Source of the DNA: Isoetes taiwanensis
Taxonomy: Eukaryota > Streptophyta > Lycopodiopsida > Isoetales > Isoetaceae
Reading direction: 5' to 3'
Length of the DNA: 64,000 bases
Assembly (NCBI GenBank): GCA_021234155.1
Contig: JAJEKV010000028.1
Location: forward strand, 558,001-622,000
The notes under the pieces are model-generated. The model was not told the origin of the DNA and made no database searches. It saw nothing but the letters and a program-made list of their open reading frames with translations. A program made the translations under genes and the position numbers. Positions 44,075 to 55,334 of this stretch are shown one piece after another. Numbering within the stretch: the first letter of the stretch is position 1; each line of letters begins with the position of its first letter.

Positions 44075-47000
44075 ATGTCTACCATTATGCCTCCCCCAGT
44101 TATGCCCACTGTGGATCAGGACTGCTATGCTTTGCATCATGCCATGAAAGGTTGGTCCCCTCTTGCATCCTCCCCTTCTTTTTTTTTCATAACAGCAGTA
44201 TCTTACTTAATTTCTCCATTTTTCTATACAAAATTAGTCTGTTTTGTTCACATGCAAAAATTCAGAAGTTTTTATTTCCACACTGAATCTTTACCACCTA
44301 ATTAATTTCTGTAAAACCTTCCAAGCCAAAGCACCAGTCCAGAAGGCCTGCTTTCTCTTCTGTTAGGCTTAATAGGCAGGCAGAACTATGTGCCAAAACC
44401 TGGCTAGAGCCACAGGGACTTTCACATATGAAGTGATGAAAAGAGCATGGGAGTTCAAGAAGAAAATAGCAGGAGAAATAGATGAGAATAATGACTGAGG
44501 GAGCACAATAGACCTTCGACATTTGAAGTTGAAGATTTTGTTAATTTGGTGGTTGTCTACTTATAGCTCTCCAAAGATGTAATAAACAGTCACTTTCATT
44601 TCATTTATATTATGGCTTTGCTACTCCTTTCCCTCATTTCATTTCATTTATATATATGGTTTTGCTACACCTTTCCATCACTTGTATTGCTACTAGCAAA
44701 TTTGAGACATTAGCCTATATATAGGGTTGGTCTTAGTTATTCTGACATCTGCTGATTAGTCTTAAATTTAAAGTTATTATTTTTATCAATAAATACGACA
44801 GTTAATAGCTGAGTATTCATGTCATTGTTTTTGTTATAATTTCTTTTTTGCCAGAAACAAATGTTTTATCCGTCCAGAATGCACTCGTTAGTTCTAATTT
44901 GGCTCTGTAGGTTTTGGCTGTAATGCAAAAAAAGTGATAGAAGTATTAGGCCGAAGGAATGCAATACAACGAAGAGAATTAGTGTTTTCCTACAAGAATA
45001 TGTATGGGGAAAACTTGATCCATAGGCTGGAAAGGGAGCTTCATGGAAATCTTGAGGTAATAATTCCTACAATTTTCAGGTGCCACCTGTAAAAGAAACT
45101 GGGCACTTTATGCTCTGGAATATAATATTAATATGCTTTCTTTTGATTTAAAGAAAGCAGTTCTCCTATGGATGTTGGATCCGGCAGAGCGTGATGCAGT
45201 GCTTCTTCGAGATGCATTGCAGGGATTGGGGACAAAAGATAAAACCTTGATTGAAATTCTTTGCTCACGCACTCCATCTCAGCTTCATCAGATTCGGCAA
45301 GCATATAACGCGAAGTTTCACAGATCCCTTGATGAAGACATTCACTCCGATACTAGCGGGGATTACAGAAAGGTTTTTTTACATTCAAATTCACATGCAA
45401 TCAAATATGCATGTGGCTTGAAATGCACATGATTATTAGCTTGATGTTTATTTCAGATACTTCTTGCTTATGGAAGTGGTTACCGACCAGAAGGCTATGA
45501 GGTGGATATGCATCTTGCTCAATCCGATGCAAAAGAGCTTTATAGGGGTGGCGAGGGCAGGCTTGGGACCGATGAATCTACATTTATAAGAATTTTTAGT
45601 ACGAGGAGTGCTGCCCAATTACGCGCCACGTTTGAAGCTTATTTAAGATTATATAACCATGATATAGAGAAGGTAATGCCATCTTTTCAAAACAAATATT
45701 TGTTTACTGTGATTTTTAGCTAGGATTCTGATGTTAAAACACCCAAACAAAGCTATTTTTTTAAGTTATTCCAAAATCTATTGCAAAACAATGGATCGTC
45801 TGGAGCACGGTAAGTTTTACACATCCTAAAGAGTCAAGGAACTGTTGTGTTTGTGCAATATTGCACAATATTATGTGCCATGCCAAAGATATAATTGCAA
45901 GTTCCACAAGACTTCAAAACATCGTTTGACAACCCCCCTCTCACAGCTTCCAACTTTGCGTTGACAGGCCATAAAGAGGGAAACATCTGGAGATTTCAAA
46001 GATGCTCTTTTAATCATTGCAAAGAGTGCCTACAATCCTGCAACATATTTTGCTAAGGTTTTATCTCTTAACCTTTTGACTTTATGTATCTGATTTCCAT
46101 GTCAACTGTCAAATAAGGAGAATAGGTGTTGGGTGGGTAGGATTTAGCTTGAGATAATTGCTTCCTTGTTGGGGCCGATGGTTTCATTTCGTAACCTATT
46201 TAAGGGGTTACTGAGTAGAGGTTCGACTGCTTTCTTGGTTAAGCAAACTGAACATGGAGGAAGATAAAATTTGATTTGTTTTTCCCTTGCAACAAATTTG
46301 GGACAAGGTTTTGACTGGAGAAAAGCAAAATAGATCTTGTTGGAAAAGGATTCCATCAAAGTAGTTATTATATGCAATATAGGTAAGTGACAAACTTGAC
46401 TTTTTTCTTTATTTGATTTCTTACTTTGTCTCTAGCACTAGTTATTCGTCCCAAGCATGCAGCTTATCATTGTTAAGACAGCAAATTTTGATAATTGAGG
46501 CCAGCAGATGGGAAGGAAAATATGTGCTACAATTTTGTGACTATGTCCAGCTTGGTTGTAAGAGGGCTTAATCCAGGAACGGGGACGTACAGAAAGCAGC
46601 ACCTCCTACTGAGAAGACAGTAAAATAATTGCAACTCATGTGGAGGGCAGTCCAGATGCTGCATGGATCGATAACATTGTCTGTAATGTCGGTGGTTCTT
46701 ATATGCAATATCCATTACAGCTATAGGCAAAGAACAATTACAGCAGAAATTACAGTTTATGTCTCCTAGGCACTGAACAGGAGTGACACTTGGATTTAGA
46801 ACTGCACTGAACAACATAAAGAAGGGCCAGAAACCTGGAATTGGTCATTGTGTCAACAGAGAAAGTTTGTAGATGTAATAGGGACTATTATAGTCCAGTC
46901 TTGGTGAACAAAAAAAGTTTTCTTCTATCCATATCTGTTTTGCGTTGAATTATGAGATTGTTACTTGCTAAATACACCTAACCTCTTTCTAATAAGGAGA

Positions 47001-47215
47001 TCTTTGTTGATTAGGTCTTGCATAAATCAATGAAAGGTATAGGGACAGATGACTCTACTTTGATAAGGATCGTGGTAACAAGAGCTGAAATTGACATGCA
47101 ATATATAAAAGCAGAGTTCTTCAACAAATACAAAAAAACTCTAGAGTCTGTGATCTCAGGTGATACATCAGGCGATTACAAGCACTTTCTCTTGACCCTT
47201 GTTGGTGGTCGGTAG
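44075..47215 (+). CDS. Annexin (six exons, intact)
   Basis: Calcium-dependent phospholipid-binding protein of the cytosol and membranes. Exons: 44075-44150, 44911-45056, 45154-45372, 45457-45672, 45968-46057, 47015-47215; all junctions are GT/AG and the sum is 948 nt, giving 315 aa plus TAG, the usual plant annexin length. Four annexin repeats are visible: repeat 1 [20 protein letters not shown], repeat 2 [20 protein letters not shown], repeat 3 [20 protein letters not shown], repeat 4 [20 protein letters not shown]. Type II Ca site GxGT is intact in repeat 4 (GIGT) and altered in repeat 1 (GFGC). The signature [20 protein letters not shown] is typical. I chose the ATG at 44075 ([16 protein letters not shown]), matching known annexin N-termini. 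Intron 5 is 957 bp. This is the only host gene here that assembles without a defect. Confidence 0.93.
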
Positions 47216-47792
47216 ATGGGGCTGCCATATTCAACGCAGGAAATATGTGTAATTAGCCCAAAGGAAGTTTGATTACTTTAAAATAAGAATCTTGAACTCG
47301 GGGTTGTGCATGTAGAGAAAGAGGATGTAAATTACTTAGATTTTGACGTTGGATTAATGGAATAGCTATGGAAATAGGATGTAAATTATTATAGTGTTTA
47401 ATTTCATTCTCAAATGCAATTAGCATATTCTTTATATTCTTTATTTCATTATCGACTGCTTCACATTATCGTTTATTTCATTCCCAACTGCAAAATATTA
47501 TATTCTTTATTTCATTATCGACTGCTTCACATTGATCGCCTGCACCTGCAGTGTGTATTTCGAGTTTCCGCAACTATGCCTGCAGCTGTGAATGTTCGTC
47601 TCTTTAAGTTCTAGATTGGACGAATCACCGTCCACCTGGTGGAGCAATTATGTGTAAAGTATTGAAAGACACGCATTTACATTGCTTTGAATGCTTGGAT
47701 ATTGTTTGAAGGACCCGTGAAGGACATGGGGAAACTGCATTACAGGAATTACATGAAAGAAATAACCGCTACAGCTTGAGCATGAGAAGAAA
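47216..47792. other. Annexin 3' flank
   Basis: 3' UTR and spacer. A segment of about 33 bp, TATTCTTTATTTCATTATCG and following, is duplicated (47438-47470 and 47501-47533) with a shorter third partial copy between. No canonical AATAAA is obvious within 100 bp of the stop. Confidence 0.4.
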
Positions 47793-48373
47793 ATGTACGC
47801 ATTGTACGATGCGGGTGAGATGAAATACTGTGTAGTTTTGGATAATAGGAACTTGCTTAGTCGTGGCAGCCATTTTGTATTGTATCATGGTAGTCGGCAA
47901 AGAACTCTCAGTCTGTGCTACACAATTGCACAGATGTTGCGAACTGGGAAATTCATTCTATCTAGTGCATGGGTCCTCCGTGGAATTCTGCTAGAATTAG
48001 TTGTTACGTAGTAGGAGCTGCGTGGATGCTTACTTTGGATCCAAGTCATGCTTCTATCAAGGACGTCCGCTGCGTGATTTATGGGTTGCCTCCTCGGGAA
48101 GAGCCAATAGAAAAAGTGGGCAAAAGACGACACAAGTTTTGGGACAATGTTTTGGCCTGCGAGGAGCTAGATAAACTTGATGCAATGCTAGAAGAGGGAA
48201 AATTAAATGACAGCGTTAACGATGATGATGCAGTGGACATTGTCGATTATCTTGTCGATGAGGAGTATGATGAAGAGACATCCGCTTTTATTCCTCCTAT
48301 AGATGGCATCCAGCCTTGCTTTCAAGATTACATTCTTTTACATGCCCGAGACCATGGCTTTCATATTGGATAG
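47793..48373 (+). CDS. Hypothetical protein, partial (acidic C-terminus)
   Basis: Two overlapping frames, 47793-48011 and 47969-48373, are coding-like. The first ends TIAQMLRTGKFILSSAWVLR, faintly like the end of a BRCT domain (LRTGKFILSSAWV). The second contains DVRCVIYGLPPREEPIEKVG, KRRHKFWDNVLACEELDKLD, then an acidic stretch (NDDDAVDIVDYLVDEEYDEE). Whether they belong to one gene through an intron or frameshift I cannot tell, and I assign no function. Confidence 0.35.
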
Positions 48374-49008
48374 AATGAATTCGTGAGTTGTTTCTTGTTG
48401 GTCATGTTTGATCTTGCTAACTTGTTGAACCTTCTATTGCAAGACCCATGTTGACAGCGCAGCGGAGCAGGGAGAGAGGGATGCCACTCCTATATCTCCA
48501 TTCTCTATTTTTATTTTCTTGGATGTTGAACCTGTAGAACGCTGTGCTATTGAAGAGGTGACTCCTTTATTTGCAGCACCGTTTTTTGATATGGAATGGA
48601 TGAAAGCATAGACCTGACGAATTGTTCAGATTTTATTTGTTAGTTTAACCAATGCAGTGGACATCTTGAAAGAAGCTTTGACTGCAATGGACGATCCAGA
48701 TGTTCATGTTTCAGTATGGGATAGAAGGGTATTTAGATGAGAGGTCAATCACGTGCGAGCTATGCTTCTGTCTAAGCTCCGGCAGCTTCATCAGCTTGCA
48801 TCCACTCATCCCAACACCATACGGGCATGATCTGGCGTCGTCCTTGGTTGGTGTAGAGCTCCTTCTTGTATATGCAGTTTTGTTGTTTTTGTTGCTTCTC
48901 TAACAAGCAAGTTTACAGCTTGTTGTAATGTGAATCATTTATGCTTCTGAATTGCTTTAGGTGGCTTCTACAAAAAGCAACGTTGGTATTGCTTCTGAAT
49001 TGCTTTAG
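48374..49008. other. Spacer left of chromovirus copy 2
   Basis: No recognised gene. A 26-bp segment, GCTTCTGAATTGCTTTAGGT plus GGCTTCT, occurs at 48942-48968 and again at 48991-49017, bracketing the point where chromovirus copy 2 breaks off. A small duplication therefore accompanies that boundary. Confidence 0.5.
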
Positions 49009-50299
49009 GTGGCTTCTTGCATTAGGACTGCTCCTGTTACAATTTTGCTAGCATCAGTTGCGACTAACTTGTCTTTGTCTGGCATTGGCAGTGTTAAGAC
49101 TGGGGCAGTTATCACTGCTTCTTTTAATTTTTCAAATCCTGGTTGTGCTTTCTTGTGCCAATGATCTATCCAGTCTTTTACCTTTTTTTGCTTTGGTGAG
49201 GTCGGTCAATGGAGATGCAATCTTGGCAAAGTTCTTGACATATTTCCTGTAGTATCCTACTAAGCCCAAGAAGCTTCTTACCTCATGGATATTCTTCAGT
49301 GGTGGCCATTCAATTACATAGATGTCTTCTTCCTTAATCCTGATCTGATGATATCCTAATCTCAAATCTATTTTGGAGAAGACCTTGGCACCTTAGAGTC
49401 GATCCATCAAATCATTTGACCTAGGTAAGACGTACTTGTTTTTTATGGTATGCTTATTCAATTGAAGATAGTCAATGCATATTCTCAAGCTGTGCTCTTA
49501 AGTAATTAATTACTGGACATACATTGCATGATTGGGGTGACCTTGTTACCTGTTATTTCTATTGTTTTGCCATCGGGTGCTGTTAGTGTCACCTTCCACT
49601 TCCCGCAATCAATTATGGCACTAACTGAGCCAAGACATTCAATGCCTATGATTAGGTCATACTTCCCAATGTTCATGACCTCTGCTCCCATTTTGATATT
49701 GATACCTGGCTATGTTAAAATTGATTCTTTTTCCTGCTGTGTGCCGGATTGCCCCGCTTGCCAACACTACTGGCCTAGGACTTGGACTTTAGGACTTTCA
49801 ACTTTAGCATTTCTACCATTCTAGAAGAGGCAAAATTATGAGTGCTTCTCGTGTCTATGAGCATTATGAAAGATTTTGCTTTTACTTTCCCTATTGTATG
49901 TAGAGATGACTTGGTACTGACTCTCAACATTGTCAGTGTCAATGGCGGCATGGATATGGCGCTCACCCTGGATGTAGTCACGAGCTTCTTCGTCGTCATC
50001 TTCGGAAGGTGTCTCTCTTCCTCCCGGTTCATAGTACGACGTTCATCGCGTATGGACAGGTGTGTGTCCGATATTTCGAATAGAAGCATCTGAAATGCAA
50101 CTGCTTTTCCATGAAGCTAACTTGTTTCTTCTCCTTCTGGCCATTGTTCGTATTGTATGGTGGTCTAGCAGGTGTCGGGCTCGTTGCTCTAGGGCTATAG
50201 GCTCCTGAATTCTTGTCCTTATCATATGCATATTGCTTCTGTCGACTATCTTGGGAACCCATCCCTTGCAAGCTTATTGCTTTGGACTCTGCTCCTGCT

Positions 50300-51182
50300 A
50301 CTATCATTGGGTTAATTGCTCAGACAAGTTTTCTGATTCCATCATTGAGTCCTTCGATGTAACCTTCTACAACATATCGTTCACTTAGCATTGGCACATA
50401 AAGCCTTAGCCTCATGAATTTTCCAATGTATTTTTGCATTATGGTCTTGTTCCAACCTATAAAACTACTGCATCATGTGACATTTGTGCTTCTTAGGCAC
50501 ATAATGGCGTTTGAATGCCTTGGCAAACTTTTTGAATCTGTAGTTGTCCCTGCTTAACTCGTGTGCTTTGGTATATCCTTTCCACCATATTCTGGCAGCT
50601 CCCGAGAGGTTTGCAGTGGCTACTCTGCCTTTATCCTTATCCCCCATTCCATAGGCATTGTCGTACTCTCTCATTTCATCGAGCCATGCCTCGTCTTTCA
50701 TCCCTGACCTATTGTTGTTCAAAAGTTGCTCAAGCTTCCGAGCTTTCCACACATTACTTAGGGTTGAATCTACCTTCTTTTGATAGTCGGCTCCTCTCCC
50801 TAGTCTGCCCCTATTCTGACCTCCCCGGCGGTCATGTTGAACTTCCACTTCCTCTTCTGATTCCGAATCGGAGTCAAAGCTGCTATCCGATGAGTGTATG
50901 TAGGGGGATCTCCTTCTCTGACTCCTCTTCTTTCCCTTGTCCTTGGTTTGAGGTGGTGCCTGAGGCAACTAGATGTTCTGCTCCGGTGCTATTTGATGCT
51001 CGCTCTACTAGCAATGCTATTATTTCCTGTATGTCTGACTTTATTTGAGATAATTCCTCTTCCCGAGTTGGCATCTCATACTCCTCACAGAGGTTGCGCG
51101 GCTGAAATTGTCGGGCAGGTGTTTCTTCCTCCATGCATTGACTGTATTGTTCAGCGGTCCGGGCTGTTCTAGCTGCACACAT
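50300..51182 (-). pseudogene. Gag of chromovirus copy 2
   Basis: Frames 51182-50883 and 50968-50465 on the - strand. N-terminal part: PTREEELSQIKSDIQEIIAL (helical), then a basic/serine/acidic stretch (KKRSQRRRSPYIHSSDSSFD, SESEEEVEVQ). The capsid part contains DYQKKVDSTLSNVWKARKLE, AARIWWKGYTKAHELS, FAKAFKRHYVPKKHKCHMMQ, the same block order as copy 1. Copy 2 keeps about 80 N-terminal residues that copy 1 lacks. It is interrupted by a frameshift near 50960 and another near 50465. Confidence 0.8.
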
Positions 51183-51359
51183 TGAATTATAACTCTTACT
51201 ATGAATGTCTTTTGTATTTACATTTGTTGTTTAATGATATAATTGTTAGGACAAAATATATATCAAATTTGTATTTACAATGCAAGATAAAGGAGCTTAT
51301 ATTTTATTAATAGCCGATATATTATTACAATACAAAAATTTGTAGTAGGATTGATATAA

Positions 51360-52567
51360 TCACCGATACTCTGGGTGATCCCCTAAGAATTTCTTTACTT
51401 GGGCTGTACCACCTGTACGTTCCAAGTTCCTCAGAATGTTGGTAGCCCTTCCTCCTTGTATAGCTGCTACGAGTTCTTCGACTCTGCTTTCTGAAGTATA
51501 GGCAGCGGTGACTGCTAGCCTGCCAGATTAGCGGTACGGAATGGCAAAGTCAAAGATACTCAATGCTATCAATTTCCTGACCAATATGACATCGTCGACA
51601 CTCTGTTGAAGTCTTGCATGTCTACCAAAGCCCGAAAGTGCGACTAGCATGAATACGGCTTCTTCCCCACGCGGACTAAACTGCCGATGGATGACTGCTA
51701 GCCATCAGTGAGGAGTGACAGGTAGTATCTGAGAGCTCTATCTTGTCCTCCTTGTCGGCTCTCTGTCTCTGCCTCCCTATTTGACCTATGTCTGGCCATA
51801 TACTCATCTATTAGGATTGTGATCAGGTCCCTATAGTTTGCAAGTTGACTTCTGAAATTAGTCAAGTTGACGGCTCCTGCCTTGTAGCTGGGGTTGGATG
51901 CGGTGGAGGAGGAACTTGGTTGAAGTATGCCTGTTGTCTTCCCCCTGATGCCCATTCGTTCCTGGATTACTATGAACTCTTCTTCCGATGGTAGCTCTTG
52001 TTGGGTCATCATGTGCCTAATTCTACTGTAGGCCTGAAGGTCTGTGGTAGGTGTGTCTGACACTAATTTGCGGACATCAATTGGAAATCTTGTGTCTCCC
52101 GATCGATGAAGTCATCGAGGCCTGCTTGTTGTCGTAGGAGATGTAGGAGCTCGTCCACTCTGTATCCCCAGTCTCTACATTCTGGCAGATTCTTGATATC
52201 GTGGAGGAGAAGTATTCTTCACCTCCCATAATGGCGGGGGTTAGGCGTGTAATGCCTAACCCGAGTGTAGAGCTGCCCATATCGTCTGTAAATCTGCATC
52301 AAACTGGTGGATTTCTTGTTATGCTTGGCGTTGTTCTTCAGCAGAATTCACCTGGGTAATATCCTCGATGTCTTCGGCCTCTCCACCTTCTTCTTCTTCT
52401 TCCCCATCCGAGCCTTTCAGAAGTAGACGGTCTCCTGGTGTGGAGCTAAGGGGTTCTATAGTCAATGGCTAGACTAAAGATTTTCCTAATTGTGTTTGGG
52501 CTTTGTGGAACAAGAATGTGGCTAAGGCAGTTGTGTAGGAGAAGCATCTTCTCCTGTTCATAGTCAT
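51360..52567 (-). pseudogene. Extra ORF upstream of gag (copy 2), unknown function
   Basis: Homologous to 60960-62400 in copy 1. Matching segments: NRRRCFSYTTALATFLFHKA against NRNKYFSYTAALAIFLSHRA; STLGLGITRLTPAIMGGEEY against PLGLGITSLAPIIIDGQEYL; DLQAYSRIRHMM..QELPSEEEF against DIQAYSSIRQMMEARDLPSEEEF; RYYLSLLTDG against RYYLSLLMNG; and a C-terminus FLGDHPEYR-stop against FLQDNPSYRRFQE. Stops at 51698 and frame changes make it a pseudogene. Its independent retention in two diverged copies, in the same place before gag with a 165-180 bp spacer, shows it is a genuine element gene. I recognise no domain. Confidence 0.75.
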
Positions 52568-52679
52568 CACTACAAGGGATAGTCGACCTTCAACGACGTC
52601 TGCAGGTTGAAGAACGACGTCATGTCATCGTGGAACGACGACAACGTCGTTCGACGACTTTGACGTCGTTCAACGGCAC

Positions 52680-53285
52680 CATGACGTCGTTCATCGACGC
52701 CACACAGAGCTAACGTGTCGCGTCGACCTGCGTAGCATGGTGCTGGTGCCAAGCTGGCAGGCCTGCATGTGAAGACACGTCAGCTAGACGTCGTTGAATG
52801 ACGTTCCACGGAGCTGACGTGTCTACCATGTCTGCATGGCATGGTGTTGTTGCCAAGCTGGCAGGCCTGCGTGTGAAGACATGTCAGCTAGACGTCGTTG
52901 AACGACGTTCAAGAAACTGACGTGTCTACCATGTCTGCGTGGCATGGTGCTGTTGCCAAGCTGGCAGGCCTGCATGTGAAGACACGTCAGCTCGTCGTCG
53001 TTCAACGACGTCGCACAGAGCTGACATGTCCAACATGCCTGCGTGGCATGGCGCTGTTGCCAAGCTGGCAGGCCTGCGTGACAAGACACGTCAGCTCGTC
53101 GTCGTTCAACGACGTTGACAGAGCTGACGTGTCCACCATGCCTGCGTGGCATGGCGCTGTTGCCAAGCTGGCAAGCGGCAAGCCTGCGTGACAAGACACG
53201 TCAGCTAGACGTCGTTGAACGACGTGGCATACGAAAATTTTAACACGTCAGCTTGACGTCGTTAAACGACGTGGCATACGAAACT
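52680..53285. repeat. 103-104 bp tandem subterminal repeats rich in ACGT palindromes
   Basis: Corresponding CTGACGTGTC-type sites lie at 52710 (degenerate), 52814, 52917, 53021 and 53124, a period of 103-104 bp; a shortened unit follows to about 53280. Each unit holds CTGACGTGTC, GGCATGGYGCTGTTGCCAAG, GCTGGCAGGCCTGC, GACACGTCAG (inverse of the first) and the palindrome ACGTCGTTGAACGACGT. The last motif also occurs singly before and after the array (52590-52690, 53210-53275). Open frames across it are repeat artefacts. Confidence 0.85.
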
Positions 53286-53344
53286 TTTAAGATAAAAACA
53301 GTATCCGATCTATCTATTCTCAAGAAAAAAGTAGGGCAGATCCG

Positions 53345-53670
53345 ATGGCGATAACCCGAAGCAAGTGTCGAATCCTTCGGATGTTGAAGGACTTGGCTAG
53401 TTGTGCAGGAGGTAGGCCTGCTAGTTCAAGGCGCAGGTCATCAGTGGCAAAGTCAGCACCATTAAAGGGAAAGAGATGCAAGGGAAACAGAAACCCAAGG
53501 AATCAAAATCAATGAAAAAACTTTCCACTGATCAATCCAGCACCAGCAGAGAGCCCGAAAAAAAGAGGTTAAAGATTGTTCACGTTGTGTCTGACGTGTC
53601 CTCGGATGATGAATCAGAAGACTCCGCAGGATACATTGGCTATGCATTTCCCAGGCATGCCATCATAGGC
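53345..53670 (+). CDS. Small basic-then-acidic ORF within the CACTA end, frameshifted
   Basis: MAITRSKCRILRMLKDLASC, then GGRPASSRRRSSVAKSAPLK runs from 53345 to a stop near 53515. A second frame from 53476 continues GKQKPKESKSMKKLSTDQSS, EKKRLKIVHVVSDVSSDDES, EDSAGYIGYAFPRHAIIG and ends at 53673. A frame change near 53470 would join them into about 108 aa. ATCAATAAAAAAG near 53702 may be its polyadenylation signal. By position it could be the first gene segment of the CACTA element. The K-rich then SSDDES-type composition resembles part of the charged ORF at 63.6-64 kb, but composition alone proves nothing. Confidence 0.4.
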
Positions 53671-53854
53671 TGACCTGGATGTTTTTGTAAATCAATGAAA
53701 ATATCAATAAAAAAGTCCTTGTAAATCTCAAATTTTATCTCACATTCTGTTATATTGAATATATTTTAGATTTAATATATTACACTTCTGTTATACAAAA
53801 GACAGAAATTCTCTTTTTTTTTTAAGGGAAAAACTACAAAATACCCTTATGTTT

Positions 53855-55321
53855 TGTGACGTCCCCTACTCATATACGGTGCACTCACCGTATACAAATA
53901 GGAGTTCATCCCCCATAATAGCTCCATGCTAATATAGGACCCTCCACGTATCACTGCAACCTCGAAGTGTTCCAGTGGGAAGCATAAAGGGGTCATTTAC
54001 CCTGTCTCCCTCAGGGCCTACCTAGCTGCAGAAGCGTAATATACATGTCAGTAGCACATACATCAACAACATATGACCACCACGAGGGGTGGTTCACCAT
54101 ATATCTGCATAGACAAAGATCAGTACATCACATAAGGGAGTTCTACCCCGGCTCAGACACAGAGGTGGACTGACAAGCTTGGGTCTCCAGAGATCAAGCA
54201 GACAGAGTGCAATAACAGTGGACTTGGCTGGCAAAGGAACATGGCAATTGGGTAGTCCGCTCCATCCGCCCCTCCTGTGCAGAGTAGGTTGAAAAGTGTT
54301 GGGACCTGACTGTAGCCCGCCGGATGCATAGCCAAAGGGGCTATTCCTGGGTTGCATCTCCCTAGTTCCGATGGGGCAGGTAGGGATCTCTCCCTCTAGA
54401 GATCTACATGCTGACTCAAGGTGACTAGAGGGCCACTGCCCTTATTCGACTTGAACCCAATGGAGGGTGACGCATCACCCCACGGGTGTCGAGCCCATGC
54501 CTTGCCCGCTCGCAGTGGCAAGCTATTAGACCTAGTCACAAGGATCCCCGGTAGACTTTACACGCCAGAGGGATCTTTCTCATGAGTCAGGACATGAACC
54601 TCTTTATGAGCCAGTCTGGCCCCTTCACCCACAACCAGGGGTGGCTCTTGTACACAAGCCGAATTTTAGTAATGCACTAAAGAGGACTAGCTAGGAGCAT
54701 CAACTACTAGGCTTTTAGGCCTCTACCCCCCTTCCTAATACAATGAGTCCACAGAGATCACCAATACATCCATAACATCAAAGAACTAAAGAATAATATC
54801 TATTCTACATCGCAGAAGTTAGGTTCTTTAGTTATGGCTCGCTATCTGGAGTTCTATGTGGCTGCTATGGGCAATTCAATAGGCTAAACCTACTAATTCT
54901 ATGTCTGGGTTGCTCCTCCTGCTCGGAATGCTTCCATGTCGCTGTCTTGCTTGGAGATGCGGTCGAAAGGGAAATCTGACGAGCTAGACTGCTCAGGCAG
55001 ATCTTGGGAGTCGAGATTGACTCTTGGAGTGCGCGAAATGGAGCTCGGAAGGACTGCAGACGAAAAGAGAAAGTTAGGGTTTGGTTGCCTTACATAGGCT
55101 ATCAGTTAGGGTTAGGGTTTGCACGACCCTTGGTATGCCCACTTAATATTTAGTGGGTTAAAGTTCACGCATTAGTAAATGTGCGCACCCTTGCAAGTTG
55201 CCCCCTAGGGCGCTACTTGCTTGGCTACACGTCGGCGTACACGTCAGTTGGGATGGCGTGTACGCGTGACGGTGCAGTACGGTATATGTCTTGGGACCGT
55301 ATATCGTACTGGAACGCCACA
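53855..55321 (-). repeat. 3' LTR of chromovirus copy 1
   Basis: 1467 bp. In element orientation (-) it starts TGTGGCGTTCCAGTACG at 55321 and ends GGGGACGTCACA at 53855. Start and end both match the LTR-like repeat at 13954-15461. A polypurine tract abuts it at 55322-55334. In + text the terminus contains a perfect 9-bp hairpin TATACGGTG, CACT, CACCGTATA (53873-53894). The expected 5-bp TSD on this side is TGTTT (53850-53854); the partner LTR is beyond 64000, so this cannot be verified here. Confidence 0.8.
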
Positions 55322-55334
55322 TTCTCCCCACCTT
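55322..55334 (-). promoter_or_regulatory. Polypurine tract of chromovirus copy 1
   Basis: Reads AAGGTGGGGAGAA on the - strand, immediately before the LTR start TGTGG. A similar tract GTGGGGAGAA occurs about 40 bp upstream (near 55365-55375), possibly a duplicated tract. Confidence 0.85.

Larger units (their letters stand above)
49009..52567 (-). mobile_element. Chromovirus (Ty3/gypsy) copy 2, truncated and decayed
   Basis: Read on the - strand from 52567: extra upstream ORF (52567-51360), spacer (51359-51183), gag (51182-50300), zinc knuckle and protease (50300-49500), RT (49500-49330), RNase H start (49330-49009). It aligns part by part with copy 1 at 56-62.4 kb. It is cut on the right at 52567 by a CACTA terminus and ends on the left inside RNase H ([19 protein letters not shown]). 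Many stops and frame changes are present, and an internal deletion joins [10 protein letters not shown] directly to [15 protein letters not shown], removing most of the RT palm including the catalytic aspartates. No LTR of this copy is visible. Confidence 0.9.
52568..53854 (+). mobile_element. CACTA (En/Spm-like) transposon, one terminal part
   Basis: Starts CACTACAAGGGATAGTCGAC at 52568, the diagnostic CACTA terminus, preceded by a possible 3-bp TSD (CAT, 52565-52567). It interrupts chromovirus copy 2 exactly at that base. The first 700 bp are dense subterminal repeats in both orientations, as in En/Spm elements where the regulatory transposon protein binds. After them comes a small basic/acidic ORF. 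At 53855 the 3' LTR of chromovirus copy 1 begins, so the rest of the CACTA element should lie beyond copy 1, outside the window; its other end (CCTTGTAGTG type) is not seen. Confidence 0.75.

Noticed and set aside
52823-53194. Open frames on both strands over the 103-bp array (repeated CQLGNSAMPRRH-type peptides)
   Set aside because: The peptide repetition simply follows the DNA repeat. No start context or family; these are CACTA subterminal repeats.
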